Shown piece by piece: positions 9,495 to 21,082 of a stretch of DNA of 64,000 nt. Position 1 is the stretch's first letter. Every line of letters begins with the position of its first letter. Location of the stretch: NCBI RefSeq assembly GCF_001632365.1, contig NW_024468526.1:1-64000 (forward strand), read 5' to 3'. The notes under the pieces were generated by a model. It searched no databases. It was not told the origin of the DNA and worked only from the letters and a program-made list of their open reading frames with translations. The stretch comes from Laetiporus sulphureus 93-53 (taxonomy: Eukaryota; Basidiomycota; Agaricomycetes; Polyporales; Laetiporaceae). Position numbers and translations under genes: made by a program.

Positions 9495-11829
9495 AACCCA
9501 GTAGTGCGAACCACATGGCCGAGTCCAGATCCCACTTCTCTGGAGGAGGAACGTTCGATTGCATGCTCTTCTCAACCAAATCGTACATGTCATTGATCTC
9601 TTGGTCGTACTCCTTCAAGATGACTCCACGGCGCATGGTGTTCTTGGCTGTGTATGAGAACGGCTTGGAAGGCTTCGACACCATGATCATCTGTGAGCAG
9701 ACATGAAGTTAACATTATCCTGAAGGAGAAAGTTGATTTTGCTCACCTCCTTGAACAATCTCGAATGCTGCGGTGCAAACTCAATCATCTTCTCGACAGT
9801 CCGCCTATGTCGAAGACACATCAGGGCAAATGTGAATGATGAAGTTGAAGCCCCAGACATACTAAACCTTGTTCCTGAACTCGGCGAGCTTCTTCTTGTC
9901 TGACAGGTCAAACTGGTACTCCCGCTTGGGATCCACAAGAATATCAGCCTGGAACCGTCCACGACCGAAGATGATTGACGCATGCATATAGGGGTCTTGA
10001 TTCATCATCGCCTCTGCGTACATTCTGTGGTCAGGGTTCTGTCAGCCTATGAGAATGATCAGCACATATACCAAGCAGGCCCAGATTTGTCTGGAGGAAA
10101 AATATTAGTGACTGCTCAGTTGGCTGGATTTGGCTAAGGCAAAATTGACCTTCTCTCCTGTGCTGTGCATGATCTGGTCATTCATACAGCCGTGGATCTT
10201 CCAAAATCCCGGCTTCATCGGGTGGCTGATCACGAGATCAAACATCGCATAAGAGTGTACGTCATTAGCGTCAGCATTCAAAATGGCCAGGTGAAGGGCA
10301 TCCTTGGTCTGCAATTCAGAGTTCTCAGTCCTCACCAGTCAGAGTCAAACATCATGGCACAAGATGCACCATGAGAATGAACTTGTATGAGCCATCATCC
10401 TGTGAGATCATGTGCGCCTTGGTGCAATTCAGAAACTTGAAGTACTCCCAGTCCATGCCGATTCGGTGAGCAAGATGACCGTCAGCAGGCTGCCCTCAGT
10501 TCTACACAAGTTCCTTTATTAGCACACAAGCCAGATAAGAGATGAAAGACTCTCACGATCTGTAGAGGTTGAAGATAGTGATGCCCTCCCATGCCAAAAA
10601 GTCACCCACCTCTTTGCTAGGAGGTCCGCCACCGCATATCTGGCCATTCACTTATCAGCGTGCATGAGCCAAAACACTTATAGGGTACTCATGAGGCCCT
10701 GACACATCTTGAAATAGTCTACGTAGTCTGGGACGTGAGACCACATCTGTAAAGAAAACAGTTCATTTGTGTTCCGGCCAATGTGCGGGTAAATCCTTAC
10801 CTCGATCGTTGCCGGAACAGTGATGACGATGTCACATTTAGTCACCTTGGTAGCTTGAATTGTCATGTCTGGTGACGGCACAGTAGGAGGTGACTTGGGC
10901 TTGAAGAATGCATCTGTGATACCTGCCGAATAGCAAATTAAGATGATGGCTAAGAACTGATAAACACAAATTCACTTACCCCAACATCACGATCATGATG
11001 CCCATAGCATAAAACATAGGCATGCTATGCAGCGAGAATACCACACCACACAAGTGACATTCGCTGTAGCAAGGGGACTGAACAATCTCCAGAACTCTCT
11101 GGTTTGACATGATGATGGGTTTGGGGAATGTGGTGGAGCCTATAAAGTACGGTCAGCGAGGATCGAACAAGGCAGAAAATAACAAGGCTATATACCGGAT
11201 GAGTGCAAAATCAATGCAGGAGCATTTGCACCCTTGACCTGATAGGAACGTCAACAATGGCCATGGACAACGGCAAGTAAAGCTCTTCGAATAGTGGCAG
11301 AGATGAGGAGTTTGGTGCAATTGACAAAGGGTATTCCATCTTGAGAAGGTTCATCGCCTCATCAGCGAGTTTCTCCATGGACGGTTCCAGCTTGATGAAG
11401 AGGTGTTTAACTCCCACCTGGCTGATCAGGTGGGTGATGGCAGCTGGTGGATTACGCGAGGAGATGAGAAAAGTGGTGTAGCCTGCATGCATGATGCTGA
11501 TCATCATTGTGAAGTATGGAATGCCGTCTGAGGGCAGGTCACTTGAGCCGCTAGTTCCAAAGATAAAGTGCAAGGAATATCTTACCTAACATAGCAAGAA
11601 TCACCACGGCTGCAGTTTCATGTATCCCAGGCTGCGAGCCAAGGCAGCTCCTGACAAGCTTTGTGCCTGTATGAACACTGTGCACTGCTTCGCACCAGGT
11701 GATGTTTCTAGTTTCACCATTATCATCGGCGAATGTAAAGATGCAGGAGAATGGAGAGTTCTATGCCTGCCAGTTAAAAAGCTCAGGGACGGTCAATGAG
11801 CCCTCCAGAGGGGGGAGCTTGAAGGTCAT
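9495..11829 (-). pseudogene. NRPS-like reductase (adenylation domain) relic
   Basis: The source gene would be a basidiomycete NRPS-like enzyme (adenylation, carrier, reductase domains) that activates a carboxylic acid as an AMP ester. Blocks in order on the minus strand are MTFKLPPLEGSLTVPELF (11829 down), ISIMHAGYTTFLISSRNPP...LISQVGVKHLF (11500-11390), FPKPIIMSNQRV and FSLHSMPMFYAMG (11130-11000), TKCDIVITVPATIE (about 10850), GGGPPSKEVGDF (about 10620), MKPGFWKIHGCMNDQIMHSTGEK (10220-10150) and GRGRFQADILVDPK (about 9950). It ends PPEKWDLDSAMWFALL near 9510. Frame changes and stops occur between most blocks. The carrier and reductase domains are absent; the sequence runs straight into the 52-bp satellite. 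Confidence 0.8.
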
Positions 11830-11944
11830 GCTCGAGCGGCCATAGATCTGAGGGCAGGGAGGGAGTACGGAACGTGTGAGGATGGTCATGGCTGTGGAGC
11901 CATGGGTGAAGACGAGGTAGGAAGGATAAAGTGAGGGAGAATAT

Positions 11945-12856
11945 CTATGGCATTGAGACCACCTCGAGGGATTTATAATCCTCAAAAGCTGGGTACCTTT
12001 CCTCCACTGAACCTATGTGGCAAATGTCATTCAATGTCCTGCCACTGACGTAGCCATTGGGAGCTCCTCCACGAGCCTCCAGCACTGACTCAGGAGTACC
12101 ACGGCAGCTGTGTGCATGAACCATCAGTCGCACCACGCACTGTGGTCTGCATCCATCGGGGCAGGCACGAATCTATTGCTTCTTCCATAGTCATTCGGGT
12201 TTACCTGTGCAAATGAATATGCACCTGGTCAAAGTCAGCACCCTCAAAGGTATATGTGCAGGGCATGTGTGTGCAGTCCAGTGGGGGCAGCCACACGGTG
12301 GACTCATCATCCAAGGGTGAGAGAGGGTCGGGCTCGTCATATGCGAGTGAGTGATAGCCGATGTGTCCTGTCTTGGCCAAGGGGTAAAGAGCAACAGCGA
12401 GAGATCCAGTGGAGCAGGTGAGGATGCCTGTGTGCTGCTGATGTGAACCTGCACAAACATGACCCATAGTTCCAGGCATGAATCTCCGTAGTCATCCCAG
12501 ACAGGTGCATCAAGCAACACTCTAAGACTGAGAGAACATGTACAGCAGAATGACATCCAAAGATTCCAAAATCTAGTAGAGAATCACATGACCACAGTCA
12601 TTTTATTCCTAAACTCAGCGACAAGTGCTGGTTCTAAAATAGTAGCAGCCCAGTGCGGTGCGATGCATATTAGATGGAAGGGCAGACCGGAACCCTAGTG
12701 ATCAAAGGCAATCACGAAAGGGGACTCCCCTTCTAGTGGTTACAGAGAAGTTGTGAGATCTTCATATTAGAAATGCCAATGGACACAGCAGGGAGTTGAC
12801 TGCAAGCAATGCAAAGACGATGATGTCTACATCGAGGTAATATATATGTGACAACA
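11945..12856. other. Unresolved degenerate stretch between two pseudogenes
   Basis: Short minus-strand frames at 12136-11945 (VSGRTLNDICHIGSVEERYP) and 12479-12201 (PLAKTGHIGYHSLAYDEPDP) look coding-like in composition, but I cannot assign them. They could be the remains of one gene. No transposon ends were found. Confidence 0.3.
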
Positions 12857-14390
12857 TTAGAGGAAAGACAAAGCAGAAAACATGTCCATTCCAATTTCCC
12901 AATGCTCCCTCGCTTGCAGCTCCTCAGCCTTCTTCTCAGCACTGTTAAGCCCCTCACAGTAAACAGAGATTGGTTGAAATCCCAGGTCAACCCACTGAAA
13001 CAAGCTGCCTGCTGTATACTGCATAAATGAGGACCTGCTTTCTCCCTCACCGATGGCAACGTTCGAGTGGAGAATGATTGCTGATGGTATCAGAATTGTG
13101 GAGCTCGGTGGAAATTCAATTACAAGCTTCATGTCCCAAAGGACCAAGTGTCCATCTAGCATTGGATTGAAGTCCCCAAGTGCTGTTACAGAACACCAGC
13201 CAAATGCGAGATTGGCAGAATCACGGTGATCTACAGTGCAAGTTGCAGGACCAAAGTTGAATGTGGTCCCTGCAAAAATACTGTTTGCGAAGTTGCGTTT
13301 TAGTTCAAAATACTTTGTGTAGAGAGGCTGCAGGTGATCAACATAATATTTGTACAGCTTCGGAGCCCAGGTTTCAAAAGCGGCTGTGAGAAATCAGAGA
13401 AGTTTCCAATAGTGGAGCAATATTGAGACTCACAAGATGCAAAGCCTGCAATGCGACTAATGTTGTGATCTTGTAGAAGACACTCAAGCATCTTTCCATT
13501 GATTTCACTGTTGACTAGGTTTCCTGGACACTACACAGCCAAATGGTTAGATATGGCAAATCTGCCATTTCGATGATTACATACCTTTTGTCCTCCCCCA
13601 TAGGAAACACCAGTTCCACATGCAGCATACTCACCTCGATGATGACTGCAAATTTTTGAGGTGAAGACCTAGCTCTGACGGACATTTTCCATTGCCTTTG
13701 CTGCTTGACTGTGGACAGCATTCCAAGATGGGTCATTAGGAGCCCCTGCAAGGACAGCCACAACTTGTCTCAATGAGTCTGTGATTGGGCATGCAGTTCT
13801 GTAGTTTTTCTCCATTAAGTAACAAAGCTGAATAGCCAATATCAAACTCTCACCTGCCATCCCAACGAACCAGTTCAAAACCAAAAAGCGACTCCTCTCC
13901 AACAAAATCCTGTAAGCTGAATACCTTGCCATAGACCCTTGAGCTTCTGCCTGCTGTATAGGCACCATTGGTGTGAGTTGGTGACAACAGGTGTGGCTGG
14001 TCACACATGATGATCAAGGATAGATTTTCGAGCATCTGGAGGGTAAAAGGGAGATGCAAGCTTTTGGCGGGCATGACATTTTGCACGTCATGCATTGCTT
14101 GCAGACCTTGAGCCTCTTGCTCTCCACTGACTCTGCATCAAGGGCTGGTTGGTATCCTTCTGGGATTGGGGATCAAACTTAGGTGGGGATGGCTCAGACA
14201 CAACAGCATCAACATGTTCCTTGTGGTCATCTGAAGCATCTGACCTGCTGCAACCTGCATCATCTGCCTGAAGATCAGATTCTTATGTTGGGTTGGTGTG
14301 AGTAGTGGAATTTGATTGAAAAGAGGGGAGTTGATCAAAGATGAGCTCAAGTTCATGTTCCTTTGCATCATCCTCATCATTTTCTGCCAT
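12857..14390 (-). pseudogene. TET/JBP-like 2-oxoglutarate/Fe(II) dioxygenase, decayed
   Basis: TET/JBP enzymes oxidise 5-methylpyrimidines in DNA. This relic starts at ATG 14390 with an acidic stretch (MAENDEDDAKEHELEL). Below it come GEESLFGFELVRWDGR (about 13890-13840), VSYGGGQK (about 13600), ISRIAGFAS (about 13450), NSIFAGTTFNFGPATCTVDHRDSAN (13290-13210), GHLVLWDMKLVIEFPP and ILIPSAIILHSN (13155-13055), then SFMQYTAGSLFQWVD (about 13035-12990). HRD supplies the H-x-D iron pair, ILHSN the distal His, and the following Arg/Ser block matches the 2OG-binding end of the fold. Frameshifts separate the blocks, so it is not functional as read. Agaricomycete TET/JBP genes are known to be expanded and linked to KDZ transposons. 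The call rests on motif order read by eye. Confidence 0.68.
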
Positions 14391-14775
14391 AACGGCTTTT
14401 AATAATAGCTTGGGGAAATTGAAATCTGAGGACACGGAGGCGCAAATAGCTGGTATCATGCAGAGTTAGACCAAATCACTCATTCCAACACTTCCAACAG
14501 ATGGAAGAAAAACCAGACACATACGGTCCACAGACATTGCAAATCTTGTCATGTATTTTTTTCAAGCTGTTGCAAGCCACTTGATGAGTCCCACCAAAGT
14601 TTCCCAAGTTGTCTTGCCAATGGTGTGCCAATGGTGGACTGACAGTCAGATGATCAGTTGGCACTCAACGATGGTGAACGCGTGACCGATGAACAGCCAC
14701 CAATAGGAAGCCCATAAAGTGTAGCTGCATCCTGACACACCACTTCTCTCCTCACCCCATCGCACACACATCGCC
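14391..14775. other. Spacer between TET/JBP-like relic and enolase relic
   Basis: No coding block recognised. It holds the probable upstream regions of two divergent relics. Confidence 0.4.
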
Positions 14776-16444
14776 ATGTCCATCATGAAAGTCCACGTCT
14801 ACCAGGTACACGCACATGCTTTTCATGATGGCACAGCATCTGATCGTCATGCAGATCTTTGACTCTCATCGAAACTCCACCGTAGAGGTCGACCTCTACA
14901 CCAGTGAGAGTTTTTACTCTACATACAAGCACATGTAGTATTCAGGGATCTCTGGTGATTGACATGATGTACTGGTAGAACTCTTCTGCACATCAGTGCT
15001 GTCTGGTGCATCCACGGATATTTGCGAGGCTGTCGAGCTCCGTGATGGCGATAAGGCAAACTAGGTTGAAAAAGGTACGCATCGCGTCATTCCCCAAACT
15101 CTCTCCCCTCTTCATGCACTCTCTAGGTGTCATGAAGGCTGTCGCCAATGTGAATGACACCATCGCACTGGAGCTCATCAAGTTCAGCCTCACGGTCACT
15201 GTGCAGAAGGAGATTGACGACTTCCTGGTCAAGCTCGACAGCACGCCTAACAAGGGCAAGCTCAGTGCAAATACAATCCTCAGTGTCAGTATCGCCATCA
15301 TGATGGTGGGTGCAGCTGAAAAGGGTGTCCCCCTCTATCAGCACCTCACAGATCTCACGGGGGTAAAGCCACCCTTCATCCTCCTGTGCCCTGCGTTCAA
15401 CGTCATCAATGGCAGCTCGCACGTGGGCAACAAACTCGCATTCCAGGAGTTCATGCTCCTTCCCACTGGCATGCATTCATTTACGGGGGTGATAAAGTTG
15501 GGTACTGAGAGATACCACATGCTTAAGAAGGTCATTAGCACCAAGTATGGTATTGATGGTGGGTATATGCACTTTGTCTACTCGAGAAACCATGAAAAGC
15601 CTCATGACAAATGTGAAAGAACTGTGAACATCAGTGATGAAGGTGGATTCACTTCAAATGTCTCTGGTGCAGAGGAGTCACTTGAGCTGCTTGCAGAGGT
15701 GATCAAGAAAGCGGGCTATGAAGGCAAGATCAAGATTGTGCTGGATGTTGCCTCATCTGAGTTCTACAAGGAAGTATGACCTGGACTTCAAGAATGCCAA
15801 CTCAGACCCGACCAAGTGGATCCCCAGCATCAAGCTCGCAGACCTCTACATGAGCTATGTAAAGAAGTACCCAATCATCTCGATCGAGGATCCCTTCGAC
15901 CAGGATGACTGAGAGGCTTGGATCCACTTCATGAAGAACAGCAGCATCCAGATTGTCGGTGATGACTTGACAGTCAGGAATCTCTGCACATGAAGACTGC
16001 CCTTGAGAAGAAGGCGTACAATGGTCTCCTGCTTAAAGTCAACCAGATCGGTACGATCTCCGGGTCTATTAAGGTGTAAGTATAAGACAACATCACAAGA
16101 AGAGGATAGCATGCTCACCCATCATTCTTTTCCAGTGCACAGCTCATGCAGTCTGATGGCTGGGGTGTGATGGTTTTGCATCGCAGCGGTGAGATGGAGA
16201 ACATGTTCATCGCTGATCTCGTTGTCGCCCTCAGTGTTGGCCAAATCAAGAGTGGTGCACCTGCACACAGTGAGCGTGTTGTGTAGTACAATGCGCTGCT
16301 CCGCATTGAGTATGACATCCTCTCAGTCAATATGGATGACTGTACTAATCATCTATGCTTCATAGGGAGGAGCTTGGCAATGGCGTCTATGTGGGTGTGA
16401 GGGGTCTCACTGTCGGACACACACCCCCAGCTCTGCTCAAGTGA
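14776..16444 (+). pseudogene. Enolase, intron-containing pseudogene
   Basis: Enolase converts 2-phosphoglycerate to phosphoenolpyruvate. Readable blocks are MSIMKVHVYQ (14776), HRNSTVEVDLYTS (about 14870), LSGAST...EAVELRDGDKA (15010-15060), VMKAVANVNDTIALELIKF, then a 200-codon open stretch through FNVINGSSHVGNKLAFQEF, NISDEGGF and VLDVASSEF (to 15775). These are followed by [68 protein letters not shown] and EELGNGVYVG. Nearly all known catalytic and Mg-binding positions remain, but there are stops (after GDKAN near 15064, after DPFDQDD near 15910, after SERVV near 16286) and frameshifts (near 15770 and 15970). Intron-like gaps remain at about 14806-14860, 15075-15125, 16075-16135 and 16335-16365, so the copy came from genomic DNA. 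Confidence 0.92.
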
Positions 16445-16545
16445 AAACACATGCAAGTCAGAAAGTTGTAGGAGGTGTAAGTTGAAGAAGTGCTGTGCTC
16501 AATCATAGACTGTACTCTGCTGTCATTTGAAGGGAAAGAAATGCA

Positions 16546-16785
16546 ATGAAAATGATACCTGACAGAGCTCAGTTGTGCTATGCTGGCTACAACTATGCCA
16601 CCATCCCCTCACTGGTCTTGACCGCTGACAGGTCTGTGCTGCTGCATCAAGACAAGGAGCCTGATGGCACCCCCACATCGCTTGCTGGACATATCAACTT
16701 ACGTGAGATGGGTTCGCACGTGCAGCGGAAAGCCCTAAGGACCTATAAGTTCCTCAGTGAACTCAAGGAAGGAGATCTTGGTTGA
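16546..16785 (+). pseudogene. N-terminal fragment resembling Brr2 spliceosomal helicase
   Basis: An 80-codon open stretch reads AQLCYAGYNYATIPSLVLTADRS, then EPDGTPTSLAGHINLREMG and SHVQRKA. This resembles the N-terminus of the U5 snRNP helicase Brr2 (Y-x-A-x-S-N-LVL-x-ADR followed by a Leu-x-Gly...x-Met-Gly block). Brr2 is over 2000 residues long and nothing downstream of 16785 matches it, so only the 5' end was captured or survives. It begins about 100 bp after the enolase relic on the same strand. Confidence 0.6.
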
Positions 16786-18312
16786 CTCGTACAAGCATTC
16801 TATGTCTTTGGATGCACCACCAAAGATAAAATGATAACCTTGATCCTCGCTGATCATCACATCAGATGGCAAACCTTCGTTTGATCATGAGAGCACACCA
16901 CAGACTCTCTCGATGTGATATTTGGGCCATCATGTGAGCCTTCAAAAGTTATATGACTTTTTGGTGCCATTTGATCGCTATTCGCCCATTCTTTCACCTC
17001 TGGTCCTGGAGTGATGAACAATTTCCTGCTATCACTTAGATGTTCTCTGTATCACTACTGAGCTTGTTTGAAACAATGCTGAATGAGTCAATCAAGACTG
17101 CAGCGAACCTGGACCCCTTCTGTTCTTTCAGTTAGAAGGTTGGGATCAGCGGTGGGCATGGTTCTTGCAGCAGATGAGCGGACTAGACTACACCGTGCTC
17201 TGCGAAGGTCTGCATGTTCATGCTCTTGATAACTCCTTCCAAGTCATTGCAGTGCTGGTCCATCTGAATATTGCTGAGCTGTAGTGTGTGCGATGCACTG
17301 ACCATGACATAGGTAGTGGACCCATAGTCTATGGTGATACAGAATGGGCCAGTGTGTGATACAAGCTATGCACACCATCCTCCTGCTCTCCGATGATGGC
17401 GATGGTTCCATTGGAGTGGCTGTTGGTTCGGCTGTTGATATGACCACTGGTGTGCTAGGCTTCGACTGTGACTGTGTGCTTCACAAACAGCTGAGCCTGC
17501 CAAGCCTGAATCTCATCATCTGCATTGAACGTCTACATTGGCAACGTCTAATGGATTCGGACTGCTGCAGGAACAAACAATCTTCCTTGACCTTCACATC
17601 TTGCACTGCATTCTCACACTTCTGCTGGAGCTCCTGCTGGAGACCATTGTTTGAGCTTGTCACGAGACCAGAACTAATCCCTATGAACCAATACCAATTA
17701 TGACGATAGACCACTTCGCCAAAAGGCTGGTAATGCTAAGCTTGGCTTAGCACTAGGTTCTGACTATATATATTAGGTTTTTCACGTAGCACGGAGGGTC
17801 ATACTGTGACAGAGCTCCTCAATTTCAGCAGTGTTTGATGCGGTACAAGTTCTTCGCACCATGTCACGAGCTGAGTTTCAAGGTTGTGTATCGCTATGTC
17901 TGTGTGCACATAAGCTCCTTTGAGGTGTTCTGGAACTAGCTCGGTGCATGTGTGGGCTTCCTGTTCAGACTCGAACTTGGCTGCAAGGGCACCCAAAATT
18001 GGTATCAGATCTCTGCTCATCGCTCAATACGACACCAACTCAACCTGTGCCTCTTTCACTGAAACCCGATTGTTATCATACAATGACTCCACCTTATGTC
18101 CAAGAACATCCTATCACTAGTGCTGGTATCAACATTCTTCGTGATCTGCCTGCATGGATGTCTGTGAAGAAAACTAGAACATGGGATGCTGGTGAGCAGA
18201 CCCAGTGGCCATGGCTGAGGTCACTGTCTGTCGGCAGTTATGTGACTGCAGAGTCCTGGTCAGATCTGTTACAGAAGTTATACTCAGGTTGTCCCAATCT
18301 TACCCTGTCTTA
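16786..18312. other. Unresolved degenerate stretch
   Basis: Short frames on both strands are present: minus 18020-17799 with EHLKGAYVHTDIAIHNLETQ, and plus 17948-18313 with PPYVQEHPITSAGINILRDLP. The plus-strand frame lies just upstream of the poly(A) polymerase relic and may be its 5' part. No family was recognised for 16786-17800. Confidence 0.35.
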
Positions 18313-19640
18313 GGATGCAGAGTCTTCATGATGAAATCATTGCATTCGTGTCCTACATATGCCCAACTGATCAGGTGAAATCAGCCCGCAATGAACTTGT
18401 AGCTCGCTTTGGAGATGTGTTCGAGTGCTGATTCATAAGCAGAAGCTTGGGAATATTTGACAGCTCTGTACATGGATTGAACCTTCCAGATGGGTATGAG
18501 GTTATAAATGCTGTTTTTCTTCTTCATTTCGAATGATGTGTGCCAGAGACATAGATCTTCAGCTGTCATTGCCCAACACATTTGGCAGCGACACAGATAA
18601 ATTGCTCTTTCAAATAGCAGGAACTGTCAAGGACTCGTTAATGGCACATGATGTGCAGGTCATTGATTATGCCTGGGTCCCTATAGTTTCATTTACCACC
18701 ACTCCTGAGCTTGATAAGTTCTCATCCCCCAGGATCAATTCACCATCCATGACATTCACACAGGGTCATTCAAGACTGATGTTTGTGTCAACACCACAAA
18801 TGGGCTGAAGTTGATTCCACACATTGCAGCATACCTGCATGAGATGCCTGCTCTTCGATATCTTGTCATGGTGTTGAAGGTATATTTATCTCAAAAATCA
18901 CTCAATAGTGCTGCAAAGGGAGGTCTGAGCAGCTATTCACTTGTCAATTTAGTCATCAGCTTTCTCCAGGTAAGTACAGCTCGCCTATGCTTTGTTGCTT
19001 TCCGTTGAGTCAAACTGAGCCATCAAGCGCAGATCAATCCTGCATCACTTCATGTGGACAATATACAGAAGCCACTCAAGAGGAGATCATTGGGGTGACT
19101 TCTCATCGCCTTTTGCGATTACTATGGCAATCAGTTCAATTATGAGTGTTCTTGCATCTCAGTTTCGGAAGGCAGGGTCTTTGACAAGTTTACCAAGCAG
19201 AGGCCCTATCACTCGCACCCTGGGCTGTTATCCATTATATGTCTTGTAGATCCCGGTATGTCAAGCTGTGTAACCATTTACCGAAAGACATTTACTTGTA
19301 GTAGATAATGATATAGGAAAGCCTACAAACAAAGTGGTGCAGCTTCGCAATGCATTTTGCCATGGATGTGTGTTGTTACGAAGCTCTACTGCTAGCACTG
19401 CTCATGGCAGCGGTGTGTTGAGCACAATTCTGAGTGTATCTTCTCGGGTATGTCTATTCTGTTCCACGTTTGTGTCTCATATGACCAAGTGTTCACTTCA
19501 AACACTGACTAATGCATCAGATTCTGGACCATCAGGACAATGTGATTGAAATCGTAGATTCTGGAAGTATCTATTGTGCTCTGAGTGCTGTCGTGCTTCC
19601 ACATCCATGGGTGAGACTGATACGAGGCCATCCAAACTGT
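18313..19640 (+). pseudogene. Trf4/5 (Cid14)-type non-canonical poly(A) polymerase relic
   Basis: The source protein is the nucleotidyltransferase of the TRAMP RNA-surveillance complex. Blocks are MQSLHDEIIAFVSYICPTD (18313 on), FDSSVHGLNLPDG, an intron of about 50 bp, then DIDLQLSLPN (18545-18575), giving the two-Asp nucleotidyltransferase motif. Next come DKLLFQIAGTVKDSLMAHDVQVI (18593-18660), GLKLIPHIAAYLHEMPALRYLV (18800-18865), KSLNSAAKGGLSSYSLVNLVISFLQ (18890-18970), CDYYGNQFNYE, NDIGKPTNKVVQLRNAF (19305-19360) and HGSGVLSTILSVSSR. Frames shift repeatedly and stops are present, so it is dead. Intron positions are still visible near 18488-18544 and 18970-19030. Confidence 0.82.
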
Positions 19641-20061
19641 GGTCATTGGCTGCCGAAGAATTCTCCATCTCCATCTCAACTCAGCGATGATAGGTGTTCA
19701 GGCACATCACAGTTTGGCATCATTCACGTAAGTCCCTGTTGGATAATGTGAGAATGCATAGAATTCTCATAGCCTTGGTTGCAGGATTTTCCGGAAAGCA
19801 GCGATAATGCTTATATTGCAACTCGTGGGGTGAAGAGATCACATGATGTTTGATATGTTCCATAGCCTGATGTCCGCAGACATGTCCTGACATGGGACAG
19901 CACTATGCACTGGCACGTATACAATCTAGGGTCATGCAAATGTATATATCCGTATTTCTGATCAGACAGGTACCGCACACATGCAGCTTGCCCACCGTGA
20001 CCGGGTGATCGCACATGAGGAACGCGTCCATGGCGAAGTTCGCTGCTGATCTTTCAGCGGG

Positions 20062-21082
20062 TCAGGCAGCAGGATGACATCTGTCTAGATGACTGTAGAT
20101 GTGTTGCGCAGGCCATCGACCATCGGATCCATGTGGAATGAGAAGATATGCTGGTGGAACTGGGCATTGATACTGGAGATGAGGGTGATGCTGAATATGG
20201 TCACTTCCTCCCCGCCCTTGACGTACACCTGCAGCATGCCTGTGCAACAGACTTCAATGCTGTCCTGATTGAATAAGTAATTGAAGATGTACTCTGAGGA
20301 CCTCACTTCTGTCTCTCATGTCATGAATCACACTGCAGGAGGCATTATATCATAGTTGGCCAGCAGGCAGATTATGCCAGCTATCAGCCTGCAACTATGC
20401 ACAGCGTGCGAGTGATCACCGATGCGGTAGTCGCTGTGTTTGCAGAGGAGGCCCATGTCCTCTTCGTGGATACAGATGACATTTTTGATCACGACCACAC
20501 TACCATCGTGCACGATGTATGCGCTGGGCTGAGCAAGCAATGTCAATCAATTACTAAATCACAAATCGGTCCAAGACAGTCGCAGCTGGGTGCCAACTCA
20601 TTCGCCGTGGTCTTCATACCGTACTCCCCCCTATGATGCAGTCATTCTCACTGAAGTCACATGCGAAAAACAAGATGTATGAGTCGAATGCATGCTTTCT
20701 GGGATGAGGGTGCTCCAGCGAACCATATGGATGATCATCTCTGCTGAGGACAACCAGTAGAAGATGGGCCGGATATTGCCATCATTGTCATTGTACGTGA
20801 TGGTTGAGAGCACCATACTCTAGTGATGATGGAGCACTACCGGCCAGCAGTCAGCCTTCAATTTAGCGACCATTCAAGGACACGAGATGATACTGACCAA
20901 TGTGCATCATCCACTTCCACCACTGAAACATGTGCCTGTCCATCTTGAAGCTGATGCCTTCGGGCTGCCGCGAACCTTGAAATTTGAGCCTGGCTTCTGC
21001 ACGATAAGGTCAGGCAAATATGCTCGCACTTCACTGCTGTGAGTGCATCCTCCTCCAGGGATGGGGGTGCTGTATTTGACAC
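20062..21082 (-). pseudogene. Copper amine oxidase relic
   Basis: The source enzyme oxidises primary amines using a topaquinone made from a Tyr. Minus-strand blocks are EGISFKMDRHMFQWWKW (about 20960-20910), VLSTITYNDNDGNIRPIFYWLS (20815-20750), VVIKNVICIHEEDMGLL (20490-20440), RLIAGIICLLANYD (about 20390-20350), EYIFNYLFNQDSIEV (20295-20250), VYVKGGEE (about 20230-20210) and INAQFHQHIFSFHMDPMVDGLRNT (20175-20100). The Asn-Tyr-Asp cofactor motif and the His-x-His copper pair are readable. The region from 20385 to 20300 fits a retained intron. The C-terminal third is not seen, and there are stops and frame changes between blocks. Confidence 0.82.

Noticed and set aside
12857..14390. Active TET/JBP dioxygenase
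   Set aside because: The key motifs are readable only by changing frames several times; it cannot encode the whole domain as it stands.
14776..16444. Functional enolase gene
   Set aside because: Several in-frame stops and frameshifts remain after allowing for introns.
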